A stretch of 64,000 nt of DNA from Gamarada debralockiae (taxonomy: Eukaryota; Ascomycota; Leotiomycetes; Helotiales; Hyphodiscaceae): the NCBI GenBank assembly GCA_002803225.1, contig NXFV01001565.1, forward strand, positions 62,001-126,000, in the 5' to 3' direction. This document shows, piece by piece, positions 45,730 to 57,196 of the stretch; the stretch's first letter is position 1; each line of letters begins with the position of its first letter. The notes beneath the pieces are model-generated. The model had not been told where the DNA came from, ran no database searches, and worked only from the letters and a program-made list of their open reading frames with translations. The translations under genes and the position numbers were made by a program.

Positions 45730-46290
45730 TCACTCTCCATTGCTTCCTCCGCCAGAGGTTGACTGCTGAAGCATCGGCGCATGCTCTGTTGGTATTCTGA
45801 CAAGCGTTTGTGGTAAGGTCGGTTCTGATTCGGGTGTCTTCTGAGATTCTTCTTCTTCTCCTTCCGCTTCTGTCTCTTTTGGCTTTGGAATTTTCACTGT
45901 GGCAGTATTAGCCTACGCAGACCCCATAAGGTTCAGAGGGACGGCGTACTTGACGCCATGCTAATCGCCTGAAGGACACTGTGCCAGTTTCCTAATACTG
46001 TCGCAACAGCTGCAAATAAGAATTAGCTCTTGCTGCAATATAGAACGTTTCAAGGTCTGCCTACCCGCTGTCCCATCTGAAAGAGTAGCCAATTTCTCCT
46101 CCAGCATCTGCATCTGTCCCGCCAATCCAGCACTCAGATCCCGCAACTGCTTCAGGTTCTCTAACTCTGCCTTCTTCTCATTGATCCGCGCCAGAAGTAT
46201 GGGTGACTGCCCAGAAGACGCCGAGGCCAAACTGCCAGATGTTGATGCTTGTCGCAAATGCGACGGGAGCGGTCGCGAAGAGTAAGACAT
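45730..46290 (-). CDS. DAD2: DASH complex subunit Dad2
   Basis: Three exons: 46290-46065, 46009-45950 and 45896-45730, an intact 150-residue frame. The start is MSYSSRPLPSHLRQAS. The conserved core reads ARINEKKAELENLKQLRDLS, AGLAGQMQMLEEKLATLSDG and AVATVLGNWHSVLQAISMAS, and an acidic linker leads to LPQTLVRIPTEHAP. These are the diagnostic Dad2 helices. Dad2 is part of the ten-protein DASH/Dam1 ring that couples kinetochores to microtubule plus ends, so it acts in the nucleus at mitosis. Length and end are usual for filamentous ascomycetes. It is head-to-head with shugoshin, 417 bp between start codons, which suggests a shared cell-cycle promoter (inference). Confidence 0.95.
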
Positions 46291-46707
46291 TGTGGTTGGT
46301 TTGTCGTAAAAAAGTGCAATGGTGTATTTGCAGATCAAGATCGTAAACTCCCAACGGTTGCACGGACTTTGAGATAAAGAAGGCGGGAAGAGTTGACAAA
46401 TTTGACTAATTGAACATTCAACCGTGGTAGTTTCGTCCTGTCATGTATTCAAAGCGCCGTTGCTGGCGACCAGGATATAGGGATTAGCTTCACGCTAGAA
46501 TTCTAAGCTAATCCATTTACATCACTTTGTCAACACGCAGACAACTTTCGTATCCTTCTAGGACCAAAACACTACTATCACAAACATACGACCTCAAACT
46601 TGCTGCATTTGCTGTTTTTTTGTGCTGCGATTAAGGAAGTAAAGCTTTCTTCGAATACCAATCCCAAAATCAACAAGCTATTCCCATTTGCCGCATGCGC
46701 AGCGCAA
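46291..46707. promoter_or_regulatory. Divergent promoter between DAD2 and shugoshin
   Basis: 417 bp separate the two start codons, so the promoter must be shared or overlapping. No specific cell-cycle box was confirmed by eye. Confidence 0.6.
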
Positions 46708-48982
46708 ATGGCGCGACTGAACGAGATCTCTGCGCCGACCGAAAGCATTGAATCTCGTAAGTCTCATGGCCACAAATTTTCATGAAATATAACTGAATGT
46801 ATCGCAGTCAAACGGAAGTTTATGCGCCAGAACCGCGATATTGCCAGAGCCAATTCTACACAATCACTGCGGATCCGAAATCTCGAGAATGAGACGTCCA
46901 GACTGCTGGCGGAGAACCTTGGCCTTCGAGAACAGATCATACAACTACAAAACGAGTTAGAAAATGGTAAGGCACAGAGAATAGCAGACAATACTGGTGT
47001 TATCAAATCACAACTCGAGGCGAAACTGCTGGAGATCGGCGCATTGATTACAAGTCTTGGAGATGGTCCTTTACCCAAAAAGAGGTCACCGCGAGAAGGG
47101 AAAATCACGAGAGCAAGCCCAAGCAAAAGCCCCGATCAACGGAATTGGAAGAATATGTGCACATTGAGCGAAGCAGTTGCCGGTCAAGAAGGTCGATTAC
47201 CACCAATCCTGGAGAACAAGAGTTATCCACGAAGGACGCTAGAGTAAGTGAACGATCTCTACCTACTCTATTGAAGTTCCTGAACTGACATGCTACAGGC
47301 TCCAAGAAATAACAAACTTAGTAGCAGATGCTGCTATCGACACTACAGACTCTCCAGAGATTGGACCTCCACCTGTTTCGCAATTCGTTGACGAGGATCC
47401 TGTCAAAATCGATCTACCCACCCGACCAAAGACGAACGAGCATGAGGACCTTTCTGAATTGGATCCGGCTCTTTCAGTGAATCTTGAACAGAGGAGGAGG
47501 CGCAGAGATAGTTCCAGCAGCTCGGACTCAAGGCGAGCCAGCAAGGTCGAAGGGGTGCCAGTGACAAAAGAGAGTATAGGGTCACTGAAAACTGGTGCAA
47601 AGCGGAAACTCAGTGTTAGAGACGACGAGGAGCATGAGGTTGTCGCAAAACCGGCCGAAAGCTCCCTTGACGATTTCAAATTCACTCGCGTGGCCAGCGA
47701 AGACAGGACAATAACTAAGCCAGTGTCTCAACCCGAGAGATCTGGCAGTAGAGTCGCCAGAGAACTTGCTGTTGCAAGGGGAGCGCCCCGAGAAAAGCAG
47801 TCTTCTACAGCTGCACCCACAAGCAGAAAGGTCCTAGCCCCGAAGAGCGTCAATAATTCACCAAAGAAGGGTACGAAGGTTTCAGTCGACGAAGAGGTGA
47901 AAGCAGCGAAAGCCGACATTCTCAAGGCGAATCCTGCCAAAGAGCGGTCACGAGAGAGAAAACATGAGCCGATGTTGATCAAGCCTCCTTCGATCGACCT
48001 CCCTCTTCAAGCAACTGAAGTTCAGCCTGAACCAGAAACACCTGCGGGGCTAGATCTGTTTTCACCATCTTCGTCACAGCCCTCCACAGCTCGCAATGAA
48101 TCTCGTGATACGCCGCCACCTCCGGATCTAGGACCAGGCACAGAAGGACAGCGACCAAGCAGAAAAGCTCGGGCAGCCATCAGTTATGCAGAACCCAGCC
48201 TTCGAGATAAAATGCGGAGACCAACGAAACAGCTCGTCGATGCAGTTGTGCCAGGCTCCAGTTCTCTCCGATCTAGCACCGTAAAGATAGAGAATGTCGA
48301 TTTCACGACCTCCACGAGAATAAAGTCTGAGCCTGAAGCAGATGATGCATGGAAACGAATGCCAATTGCATCCTCGGCAACAGTTGAGAATAGTCCCTTG
48401 AGCGGAAAAGTAGCTGTTCCTGAGGCTCTGCCTAGCAGTATCACGACACACAGAAAACGACGAGAATCCATCCTCGCCGAGACCGACCTTCCTCGAACTG
48501 GCTCTGCGAGTGCTGTGGCGGCTCTTCTCGCAGGAAACAGGCGACTCAAAGCAGAGGCGCAGGAGAGGACGTTTGAGAATGAAAGTGCGCCTTCAAAGGC
48601 TTCGGCGGCCCACGACATATACGATTTCAGGGGCTCCTCACCGTTGCCCGGCGAAGAATCTGCGTTGAAACCAGCCAAGGAGGAGAAGCCAGCTTCGAGA
48701 TTTTCAAGGCGACATCCTTCAATTCCACGGGATATACTTTCTGTGTACGACAGCGAAATTTCCGACCCTGAAGGATCAAGGAAGTCAGATCTTTCCAAGT
48801 CGCGGCGAAGACAGTCAACGCTTGGGTTGCGGAGCTCATCATCCGGAAGTACGGAGTCCTCGAAAGAGGAAGAAGCAGAGAAGACATTGAAGAAAGCTAG
48901 CAGTGCGATTGGCTTGTCAGGTTCAGGATCTAGTGCAGCAAGAAGCGATAGGATTTCAGCGAGAAGAAGCACGATGTTATGA
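46708..48982 (+). CDS. SGO1: Shugoshin (centromeric cohesin protector)
   Basis: Three exons: 46708-46756, 46808-47243 and 47299-48982, an intact 722-residue frame. The tiny first exon encodes MARLNEISAPTESIE and is joined to LKRKFMRQNRDIARANSTQS. The N-terminal coiled coil continues with LRIRNLENETSRLLAENLGL and REQIIQLQNEL, the Shugoshin-N domain that binds PP2A-B56 in known members. The middle is disordered and Lys/Ser-rich. Near residues 470-500 lies the shugoshin C-terminal basic motif (RPSRKARAAISYAEPSL, then RDKMRRPTKQLVDAV), which binds phosphorylated H2A at centromeres. The remaining tail is Ser-rich. Function by family: protecting cohesin and sensing tension at centromeres. Its head-to-head partner DAD2 also serves chromosome segregation. 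Confidence 0.93.
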
Positions 48983-49324
48983 ATGAATGATATGACTTAG
49001 GATTGGAGTTCAGGCTTTGCGGGTGGGATGAAATGAGCGATTCTGTATACATTGCTGCGAACGTCATTTTAATACTTTCAGTGCTTGCTGAAATGCTATG
49101 ATACCAATAGAGCCTTCTACTCCTTTATGAGTGACCAGAGTTAAAGCGCCGCCAGAATACTCATTGGATGAAGAGGTTCGGTAGAACTTCTCCTTTGCTC
49201 CCAACCTGACACCTCTCCTTGCTGATTATGCGGGCTATGTCTATTTTGACTCCTAATAGCCCATCCTCATAACGACGACCCCACCAGTAATCATCCATTA
49301 ACTACCAACCACTATAGGCTCCGA
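48983..49324. other. Convergent 3' spacer between shugoshin and VPS29
   Basis: 342 bp between the stop codons of two convergent genes. No other feature seen. Confidence 0.5.
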
Positions 49325-50043
49325 TCAGCTCCCACCCACATTCTTGGTATATGTGATCTTCTCCACGTTGACGCTCTCAACTCCATTCGCATCCTTCCTT
49401 AACTGATAGACATAAAGCGTCAAACCAATACCCTGGACCTATATCACCCCAAATTAGCATGGCTTCCCCAAACCCTACTCAGCTCGCCCAATGTAGAAGT
49501 CTACTCACATCCATCAAACAAAAACTGGGCACCATCTCCTCCCCCTCCCCCACCCAACCCGTAGTCATCGCCCCCGTTGCACTCCCCGGATTAACAAAAA
49601 ACTTATTCTCATACTCATACGCATCGAATCTATGCGTGCCACCCCAACACAGTACATCCACGTCCAGCTTATTCGCTTCCGCCATCATCAAATCCATTTC
49701 CTGCGGCGCAACCATTGTGAAGCCCTCCAAAAATCCAATCCTCAAAGACCCATGTGTGACGACTTGGGATAAAGGTAGGGAAGTAGCGTCTGCGTCGAAC
49801 CGGCCTTTCACGATTTTGAGATCGGGTGCGATACTGCGGAGGTAGTCGTAGGTGGGCTTGTCGGTCAGGTTACCTAGGCAGAGGGTCTGGCCTATTTTTC
49901 CGGGGGTGAGGAGTTTTTTGAACTGCACGCAGATTAGATGTGTACCGAGGGAGAGGGAGAGGGAAGCTGACTTTCGCGGGTATGTCGAGAGCTCGGTCTG
50001 GGATGTGGAGGTCCCCAATTACGAGGACGAGGCGAGATGTCAT
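49325..50043 (-). CDS. VPS29: Retromer subunit Vps29
   Basis: Three exons: 50043-49972, 49922-49509 and 49438-49325, an intact 199-residue frame. Exon 1 encodes MTSRLVLVIGDLHIPDRALD; the donor is GTCAGC, weaker than usual. Then follow FKKLLTPGKIGQTLCLGNL, SIAPDLKIVKGRFD, VVTHGSLRIGFLEGFTMVAP, CWGGTHRFDAYEYENKFFVN and PGSATGAMT. The end is EKITYTKNVGGS-stop. The fold is that of metallophosphoesterases (GDLHIP, LCLGNL, THG, GGTH), but Vps29 is a scaffold rather than an active phosphatase. It is part of the retromer core with Vps26 and Vps35, recycling cargo from endosomes to the Golgi. Length is typical (about 190-200). Confidence 0.96.
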
Positions 50044-51191
50044 TACGGCTCTGGATTCTGGTGTTTTTGGAGTAGTGAAGAGAGTTCAAAGGTCAATCGG
50101 AAGCTGCAGAGGTCACGATTCATCCAAATGTCATGCGCAGAGTTCCTTATCGTTCAATGTTGAGTTGTAGACGTCTGCGGCGCAAAATGGTCGAGTTGAA
50201 GCTTGTCTGGAGGTTGATGCGGAAGCTAGCTTGCTTGGTCGAAGCCAGTCACGTGCCGAGTACCTCCGTCCTTCCTCTTCACCTGAATGGTTTTCAACAT
50301 ACCGGCATCATGGGGGGTTTTTTTTGGAAGTATTCCTGTGGAACTCTGTCAAGGCACAGAACCTAAGTCACCGTTACAGAGTCTTCTTGAGAGGGCGAAA
50401 AGATACTCAAGCCTGGGTTTCAGACAAACCACTACTTTCCTTTCGCTGCTTTCCTCTTAGTCTTTGGACGTGAGCGACTGCCCCTTTTACTTAACCGTAC
50501 ACAAATGTTAAACTACATAAAAAAAAATGAGAGGAGAGAAAAAAGTACGTTCTCTCAGGTTTAGAGGACTAGTAGCAGTCAAGTTCAAAGCAGCAAATCC
50601 ACTCCAGCCTCTATGGCAAATGTGACCGGAATAATCGCAAACCCCAAGTCTATGCTGCCCATCACGTCCATTCCCCTTCTTAGATCAGTTTCCATGTTCT
50701 AATCCAACATCTCATCATGTCAACAATCTCCAATTAGAGACGAATTAGCTGCACGACAAGTTGAGGGAAGGGTCTCGCTCCGCTCGCCTTAGTACGACTG
50801 GAGGATCCCCCTTTCTCCCAACTCAAGAATTTCTGCTCGAGTGTCCTCCCTCTTCGAGAACAAGGCCTCTCTGAAACCAGGTATGGCGAGATCCTCTCAT
50901 ATTCATCGAATTTGAGATGCCAGCAATGAGCCGTCGAGAATAACCTTTCAGGTGTGTGGAAGAGCCAAGCTCATTTCCCTTACCACCAAGCCTAGAACTC
51001 CCAATAGAGAAACTCCTAGCATATCACTGGTCATCAATCATAATCCTCTACCGTACTCGGCCTAGTGTTGCCAAAGTGGTCGCCGTCCGTCATGAATTAA
51101 TTCATTAGTTGAGACTGGAGAAGTTAGTACACGACAAGCACTTAAATAACTGGCCGTGAAGAAGTACTTCATGGCAGATGTATGAGATAAC
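50044..51191. other. Spacer between VPS29 and the second Zn2Cys6 gene
   Basis: About 1.1 kb including the VPS29 promoter and the 3' region of the next minus-strand gene. No gene is supported. Confidence 0.45.
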
Positions 51192-53638
51192 TTACGACCT
51201 GATTTTCATTATACGTTCCAGCTCCGGATCATAATCCTCATAGGCTGAGCCTTCCACATCCTCATCATGTAAATCATCCGTAGTTGTGCCTGCTGAACGA
51301 AGTTCTGAATCCATATCCTCTCCGTCGTCTTCAAAGATTTGCTTCAAATAGTCCGCACTACTTTTCACTCCATTTGATTCCCAAGTCTCCCGCTGTAACG
51401 CATACTGAGCTAGCTTGTAGTCTTCAACTCGGGAAGCTTCTTCATCTCCTAGGTTGTTTGACTCGGCGGAGAAGTCCCGTATTAAGGGGTCGTAGGTACT
51501 TGAACTTGCAATAAATAGTCGAATGGCAAGATGCAGATACTTCTTTGCCCCAAGAGACGCATTGATCGACCCACCAACGCCCACAAGGTTGATGAGTGCT
51601 TTCCTGACAAGACTTTGAATGCAAAAGCTGTAGAAGACAGATAGTCTCCATGATTTGTTGCGCATGTTCTCCTTTTTGAAGAAGACTTGTGATAACTCAG
51701 CCAAATACTTCGTCAAGGCAGAGTTAAGATGTGCGATACAATCCAGCTTGCAGGCAAATGGCTCACAGGCTCGATGCGAGATTATGTCCAGAAACCCAGA
51801 ATACTTCAACCGCAAAGCTTCTAAGCAGCTGCGTAGACAAACTAGTGATTGCGCTATCAGTTGATCCTATAGCCTTCAGTGGTTGTTGATCCAAGAAGGG
51901 AATGCTAGAAGATGACTTACGGTGTCTTTTTTCGCCTGATATAGCGCTGCAGCTCGCATCATGATTAAAGTGTATCCAGCGTTTCCGACAATGCGCTGAG
52001 ACAGAGGACAATCAAATGCCTCCCACAAGATAGCTAGAATGCATTCGTCGAGTGGAATGAGCATAGGCTGAGAGGGATGATCGAGAGATGAGATTCTCCT
52101 ATCTCGAAAAGGCTTCAAAGCAGGCCACCTGTTTGTCAGACTTTGAAAGAAGGGATCAATGTCTACGTCATTGTAGGAAATTAGGTCCACATTCGCAGGA
52201 GTGTGCTCTGGACGCCTCTTGATCGCTTGGTAGGAGAACCCATTTGCACGTGTACAAAGAACTTCGCTTTTTCGGTTATCCGAGGACATGGGACTTGTCG
52301 AGCTTCCCGGAGCGGCTTGTCGACACAGCGGTATTGGGAGCATCGCAGTCTTGAGAGTGCCCCTCTTACAACCGACCGACCGCCAGTGTGACTGTGGAGA
52401 GCTTCTTGGACACGCATCACAGAGGGTTTCAGTATCACACTACTCACGATTAGTACAATTAAAGAACTTCGAAGTGTCAATGTGTTCCTTGCCTGTTTTC
52501 TCAAGAACTTGCATCTCCAGCAAGCTCCTGCAGCTGCAACAGCTTTCATTGCCGCCCGAGCGATCGCGCCTAAAGGTCCATGTCGCCCCGATGAGGCCAA
52601 AGCCCGGCTGGGAGGACGCGAGTCGAAAACAAATTCTTGGAATCCTGCCGAGCTATCTGAGCGATGGACGCTCGATTTTCTGCTGAAGACCTTCGATACT
52701 CTGCTTCGTCCACAACTACTCTGAATACTGCTGATGGAGCCTGCTCTACTACCAGCCTGCGGGGAGCTGAATAGCGAGGCATCTGACAGGCTAGTAGAGA
52801 TCTCCTCGCGTACATGCATTGTGGATAGAGGAGCTGTGGAGAATGAGGAGAGACTGAGCTGATCATTGTGCACAGTGGAGAACGAGGAGTGCTCGTAATA
52901 AACTCCCTGCCATGAGTAGTTAGAATTGAGAATTCCTTCTCTCATTTGTGACTGAGCTTGAGTCATGTTTTTGTCAACATAGCCTGTATTAACAGGGTGG
53001 TAGTAGGAACCCGAATGAGGAAGTAGATCTTGTCTGTTTGGCAACTCGGGAGATACGTTGACGATTCCCTGTAGTCCCGAGAGTAGAATATCAGGCTCTC
53101 CCACCCGCTGTTCCCCAACATTGGAGCTCCAGTCAAAGTCAAATGCCATTGTCGGTAGCTCATCCACGGTAAAGTCCAGGCCGTGAAACTCGAATTCGGA
53201 TCCTAAACGCCCTGCTGGTGTTGTTAAAGAAGCTGGATGCTGATCTGACGTGCCATTTGCATCAATGCTGGATAAGCTACCAAAGACCTTCTCAGAGCCT
53301 TGTCTGCTAATCATCTGTTGGCCGCGCACGGAGTCAGGTGCGCCAGCTTCAAATGTAGTCGAAACAATACCCCTGGTGATTCTCGCCTCCCCTGAACTAA
53401 GGAAGTATTCGTACTCAAGCCCTATCCCATGCGCAAGCGACTGCAAAGTCCTCTGCATCAGATTATCTGGGTGAATGAATCGAACTTCCGATCTTGAAAG
53501 GTCAATCTGAAAGCGAACAAGCTCAGAGTAAAGCGATAGGTTCGCGGGATCATTCATATCTGCCAATTTTAGCGATACCTCCAGCCTCATCGACTCGATG
53601 CGCAACTTGCCCATTCCCGAGCCTGTGGGGAAATCCAT
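51192..53638 (-). CDS. Zn2Cys6 transcription factor with mid-protein zinc cluster (CWRCK type)
   Basis: Three exons: 53638-52493, 52439-51921 and 51866-51192, an intact 779-residue frame. The first ~370 residues are Ser-rich with two acidic/aromatic patches. The zinc cluster is unusual in place and spacing: ACWRCKFLRKQ ends exon 1 and CDTETLCDACPRS begins exon 2. This gives Cys at about 373, 376, 383, 389, 392 and 406. Intron 1 uses a GC donor (ACAG/GCAAGG) and a TAG acceptor. Downstream there is no obvious fungal-specific transcription factor domain; helical segments (DECILAILWEAFDCPLSQR, SWRLSVFYSFCIQSLVRKAL) precede an acidic C-terminus (EDDGEDMDSELRSAG). Such CWRCK proteins are a known but poorly characterised fungal class. 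Target genes are unknown. A 94-codon upstream ORF ends 13 nt before the start codon. Confidence 0.78.
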
Positions 53639-53651
53639 GATCAAGGATTGA

Positions 53652-53936
53652 TCAGGCTACCCGCATTAATTTACTTTCAAAAGTCTCGATATGGCTACTT
53701 GAGCTCTCGGGTGGGATAAACTTTCTACAACTGAGGACACTGGCGAGTGGAACCAGGGGGTTATATGAGCTCGAAGCTGGGCCCACTGTCGCTTGTTGAC
53801 TATGTCGAAGATGAACGGTGGTCCTGCTCAAAAGACCAGCGACCTTGCCCGATTTGGAGGACCGACGCAATTCTTTTTGCAAGGGTTTCTGATAGGTGAG
53901 AGCGTCAGCCAAAAGGCTGACGGGAGAGGCGCACAT
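53652..53936 (-). promoter_or_regulatory. Upstream ORF (94 codons) in the leader of the Zn2Cys6 gene
   Basis: An ATG-initiated frame starts MCASPVSLLADALTYQ and stops 13 nt before the main ATG at 53638, in a different frame (offset 298 nt). If the transcript begins upstream of 53936 it would repress main-ORF translation or require reinitiation. It could also be a missed exon, but no splice pair was found that joins it in frame. Confidence 0.4.
53903..53922. repeat. Perfect 8-bp stem, 4-nt loop hairpin
   Basis: CGTCAGCC-AAAA-GGCTGACG, a 20-nt perfect inverted repeat 265-284 bp upstream of the Zn2Cys6 start codon and inside the upstream ORF. It may be a protein-binding palindrome or an mRNA stem. 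Confidence 0.7.
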
Positions 53937-55203
53937 TCAAATCACGTGCTTTCGAGCTGACTGTGCATGGCTTCTCTCTTTAAATACAAGAGTGAAGGGA
54001 CGACTGTCATATATATACGAAACATCGAAGTATCATGATTGTTTATATTTGCAACTTGGTAAAAAGCCCACTGCGAAAGTCATCAGGATTCCGGTACATT
54101 GATTGTAAAAGAAATACTTGTATCCAGAGTCTGCTATTGACAATTATCATTATGGCTGAATGAAAATTGAACGAATACAATACAGCCTCGTCTCACAAGC
54201 GATACCTATAGTATAGAGAATAGAAGAAGTCTAGGATCCAAAGCTCAGCTGTTATCTATACTAAGAATACGCTGTCCCATGATACCCAGTTCAATGAAGA
54301 TGGACGCCGGCTTAATTCCACTCAACTTCATTTTCCATCGGAAAGTCATGATTCCGCTATCGTACTAATTTTCATATCAACAATGACTCCTATTGACTAT
54401 ATAAGTATCTCACTCTCGACGGTAGGCAGGCGTGATGGTTTGACACGGTACCCAGTCGATGTCATTCAACAACCCGTTCGAAGAACGGCAAGCAGCTGCT
54501 GAAGCCGCTTGATGAAGAACTGAGCCCACCCATAGTGGCAGTTTTCACGTCGGAACTATAATCGATTCAAGAGGGCAAGCAGGACTGCCTGATGGAGTCG
54601 TACCGATAGTGAAACCCACCCGCGAAGAATGTCTCTCGATGGCGAATAGTATATCGTCATACTTGATTTTGAAAGCGTTGCCGCGTCAAGCCAATAGCAT
54701 CCTCAGACCTCAGTGCCGATGTTATCGTCTGCTGGAGTGGAAAAGCCTTATTCATTCTCAACGAGTCGCTGTCCTCGAAGCTGGAACCCAATTATCGCTG
54801 CTCTCGTCAACAGGGTCTAAAAATCACCAATCACGTTGTTTGACATGAAGCCAGTGAATGGGAACAGCTTTTCCAAGCCATTTTGCATAAAGTCCACATT
54901 TGTAACCCCCACCCACCTCTATGCAGTCTCTTCCTGCACTGCATTTGTACAATAGGAAAACACTCTTAGAGCAGCACTCAACGCCACATCATCGAGCACA
55001 AGCCGAATCCCTTGCTTCGGCCATTTACGTTCCATCTGGAATGTATAATCTTGATCGTGACCACTTCATCACGCCTGCACGTAGCCGTGGAAAAGACGGC
55101 TTCGGATATCTCATCCCTTCCCCTGCAGCTCAACCTGTGGAATTGTGGAACATGATACACGTCGTAATCAACGTGAGCATAAAGCGCTCTCCTGTACAGT
55201 AGC

Positions 55204-55690
55204 TTGCTCTACTTCTTGGGCTCCTCGGTGATCTTTAAACCGAACATGTTGCCAGCCAACCAAGCCTGCGGCTTCCCAACAATTGAGGAGACACAAGGCA
55301 GAGTACTCACGTGAGAAACAGATCACGCCATACGCGGTGTCACTCCTTTTGCGTCGGAGATGGGCGGACTCCTTCGGCTCAGATTGGGTCGAGAACATAG
55401 TGGATATATATGTGCATGTTTCCGTTGGTGACTGGTTGCTGATGAGACCAGCAGCAGCGAAACACGCAAGAATCACATGGAGATGACGAGTACAAGATTG
55501 AATGCTTGGTTACAAAGGAAAGGTAGGCGTACGGATCTAGTCTGTGTTCAGGCATGATGGCGTCGGTGACAAGAACTGCAGAGCCGACAAAAGAAATACA
55601 GTTCATGCCCCTTGCACTGGCCAGGCGGTTGCCGTGACGGCAACGAAGACCAGACAATGGTACGAGTTTGAGACCTGCAGCACAGGACAA
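55204..55690 (-). other. Possible small gene, unresolved
   Basis: Fragments that look coding include ARGMNCISFVGSAVLVTDAI, ILACFAAAGLISNQSP, and a terminal AWLAGNMFGLKITEEPKK followed by a stop. They lie in different frames with GTGAGT and GCCGCAG splice candidates (near 55271-55320), but no set of introns I tried keeps a single frame. It is either a small spliced membrane protein or chance. Not recognised. Confidence 0.2.
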
Positions 55691-57057
55691 AGATGAAATT
55701 GAAAAGACAAAGTTACCGTACAGACCAAATGTAGTACTGTAATGTACGATAGATCTTCAAGGCACTAGGAATCAAGAATTCCTTAGAAATGACAATATGA
55801 CCTACCACCAGACTAGAAAAGCTCGCCCCGAAAGTATACCATACGTCCCAACGGTTTTACAGTCCGTTCTCATTAGTGCCTGATCGGTCTGTTCGGAAAC
55901 TTAATCAAGTGAAGTCCTCACCACAAAAAGTAACGCAACTCTTCTCGAAGGTATGACTCAGCACAGATCAATAGAAGTTCCGATTCGGAAATCGACCCGC
56001 CAAGCTGAAGGTTGCACAGCAGCTGTCAGTTGCTTTTTCTCACCGACCGACGAACGGTACTCCGTGCCTGAGCAACCAAAGAAAAGCAAAGAAAAACTCT
56101 GCATCAGGTCTCAGAGCAGCACAGATCTGACGCCAGGGCCACGAGTAGCGGTTGAACCCGTCAGCCGCATCTCATTCCGGGCGCTGGCCAGACCTGGGGT
56201 CTTTTCGATGGAGATTGGAGAGTGAAAATCTCAATGATTGGGTCACTTATTCACCTTTGACAAATGCCAACGTCCCGAACCGCTGTGACACTTCATCAGG
56301 CGCCAAATCTGCTGTCATATCATTAGCAGGTGAATAACCGAAGGCGGAGATTCTCCCACGTCCTCTCATCTCGAGAAAGTTTGAGTTGGACGAATGAGAA
56401 ATTTTCACTCTTCAGCTCTCCTCTCATGCTTTGAACAACGGATCCCAAAGTATAGGAAACACTGGAATCGAAACACCGAAGGATTTCTCTGCCCACAATT
56501 ATCTGACTGCATACTGCATCTGTCGCCTGAAAGAGTTGCTCCAATAATGAATACGTGTAACCCCAAAATCCCAGTACCCTCAGCACCGGGAAGTCCTGGC
56601 TGCATCGAGCGTCGGATCTGTACCTGCTTGTTCTGCCCCCATCCGTGTTTCCCGACGCAGGAATCTCACCTCATCAAGGGGCCTCATCATACCACTAGTC
56701 GTACCTTAATAATATCAGGAGAAACCGGACCTCGTTATCCCAGGTTCATGATCGGACGTGGTGAAGAGTTTTCTTGTTGCCGGGTTCGGAGAGGAGGGGC
56801 GAATTTTCAGCCCTGAAAATTTCGAAAGCACGGGGAACAGCACGGGAGGATTGTTCTGGGCTGCGCGCAGTGATCAGCGAGGAAGCATTGACGCATTGAA
56901 CGCACGGCTCACTTCGTCCAATCACCACTTACAACTTGTAGAATTTGGAGGATCTGAAACGCCTCACCAAGATCTTTCCTGTTCGCAACTAAGAATAAAT
57001 CATAACAATAACAGTAAGGGTAATAAACCGAACTGCAAAGTTTCATTCGTTCATAGA

Positions 57058-57196
57058 CTGTGGATATCCATGTTACGAGTTTTGAAGGTGGAGGTGTTGG
57101 GATAGGGATTCTGGAACGCATGAAAATGCCAACGGCGGCACTCCCGTCGGCATCGTCGATCTCGACCTGCTTCTCTGGATTAGTTGCTTGCGCCAT
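57058..57196 (-). pseudogene. Possible N-terminal relic of a LaeA-like methyltransferase gene
   Basis: A frame beginning MAQATNPEKQVEIDDADGSA resembles the acidic N-terminus (E-V-D-D-A-D-G-S) common to fungal LaeA-like methyltransferases. It then diverges, and no methyltransferase motif follows in the next kilobase. The resemblance is short, so chance is quite possible. Confidence 0.22.

Noticed and set aside
48184..48972. 262-codon minus-strand frame
   Set aside because: It is antisense to shugoshin exon 3 and has a Ser/Leu-rich composition mirrored from the real reading.
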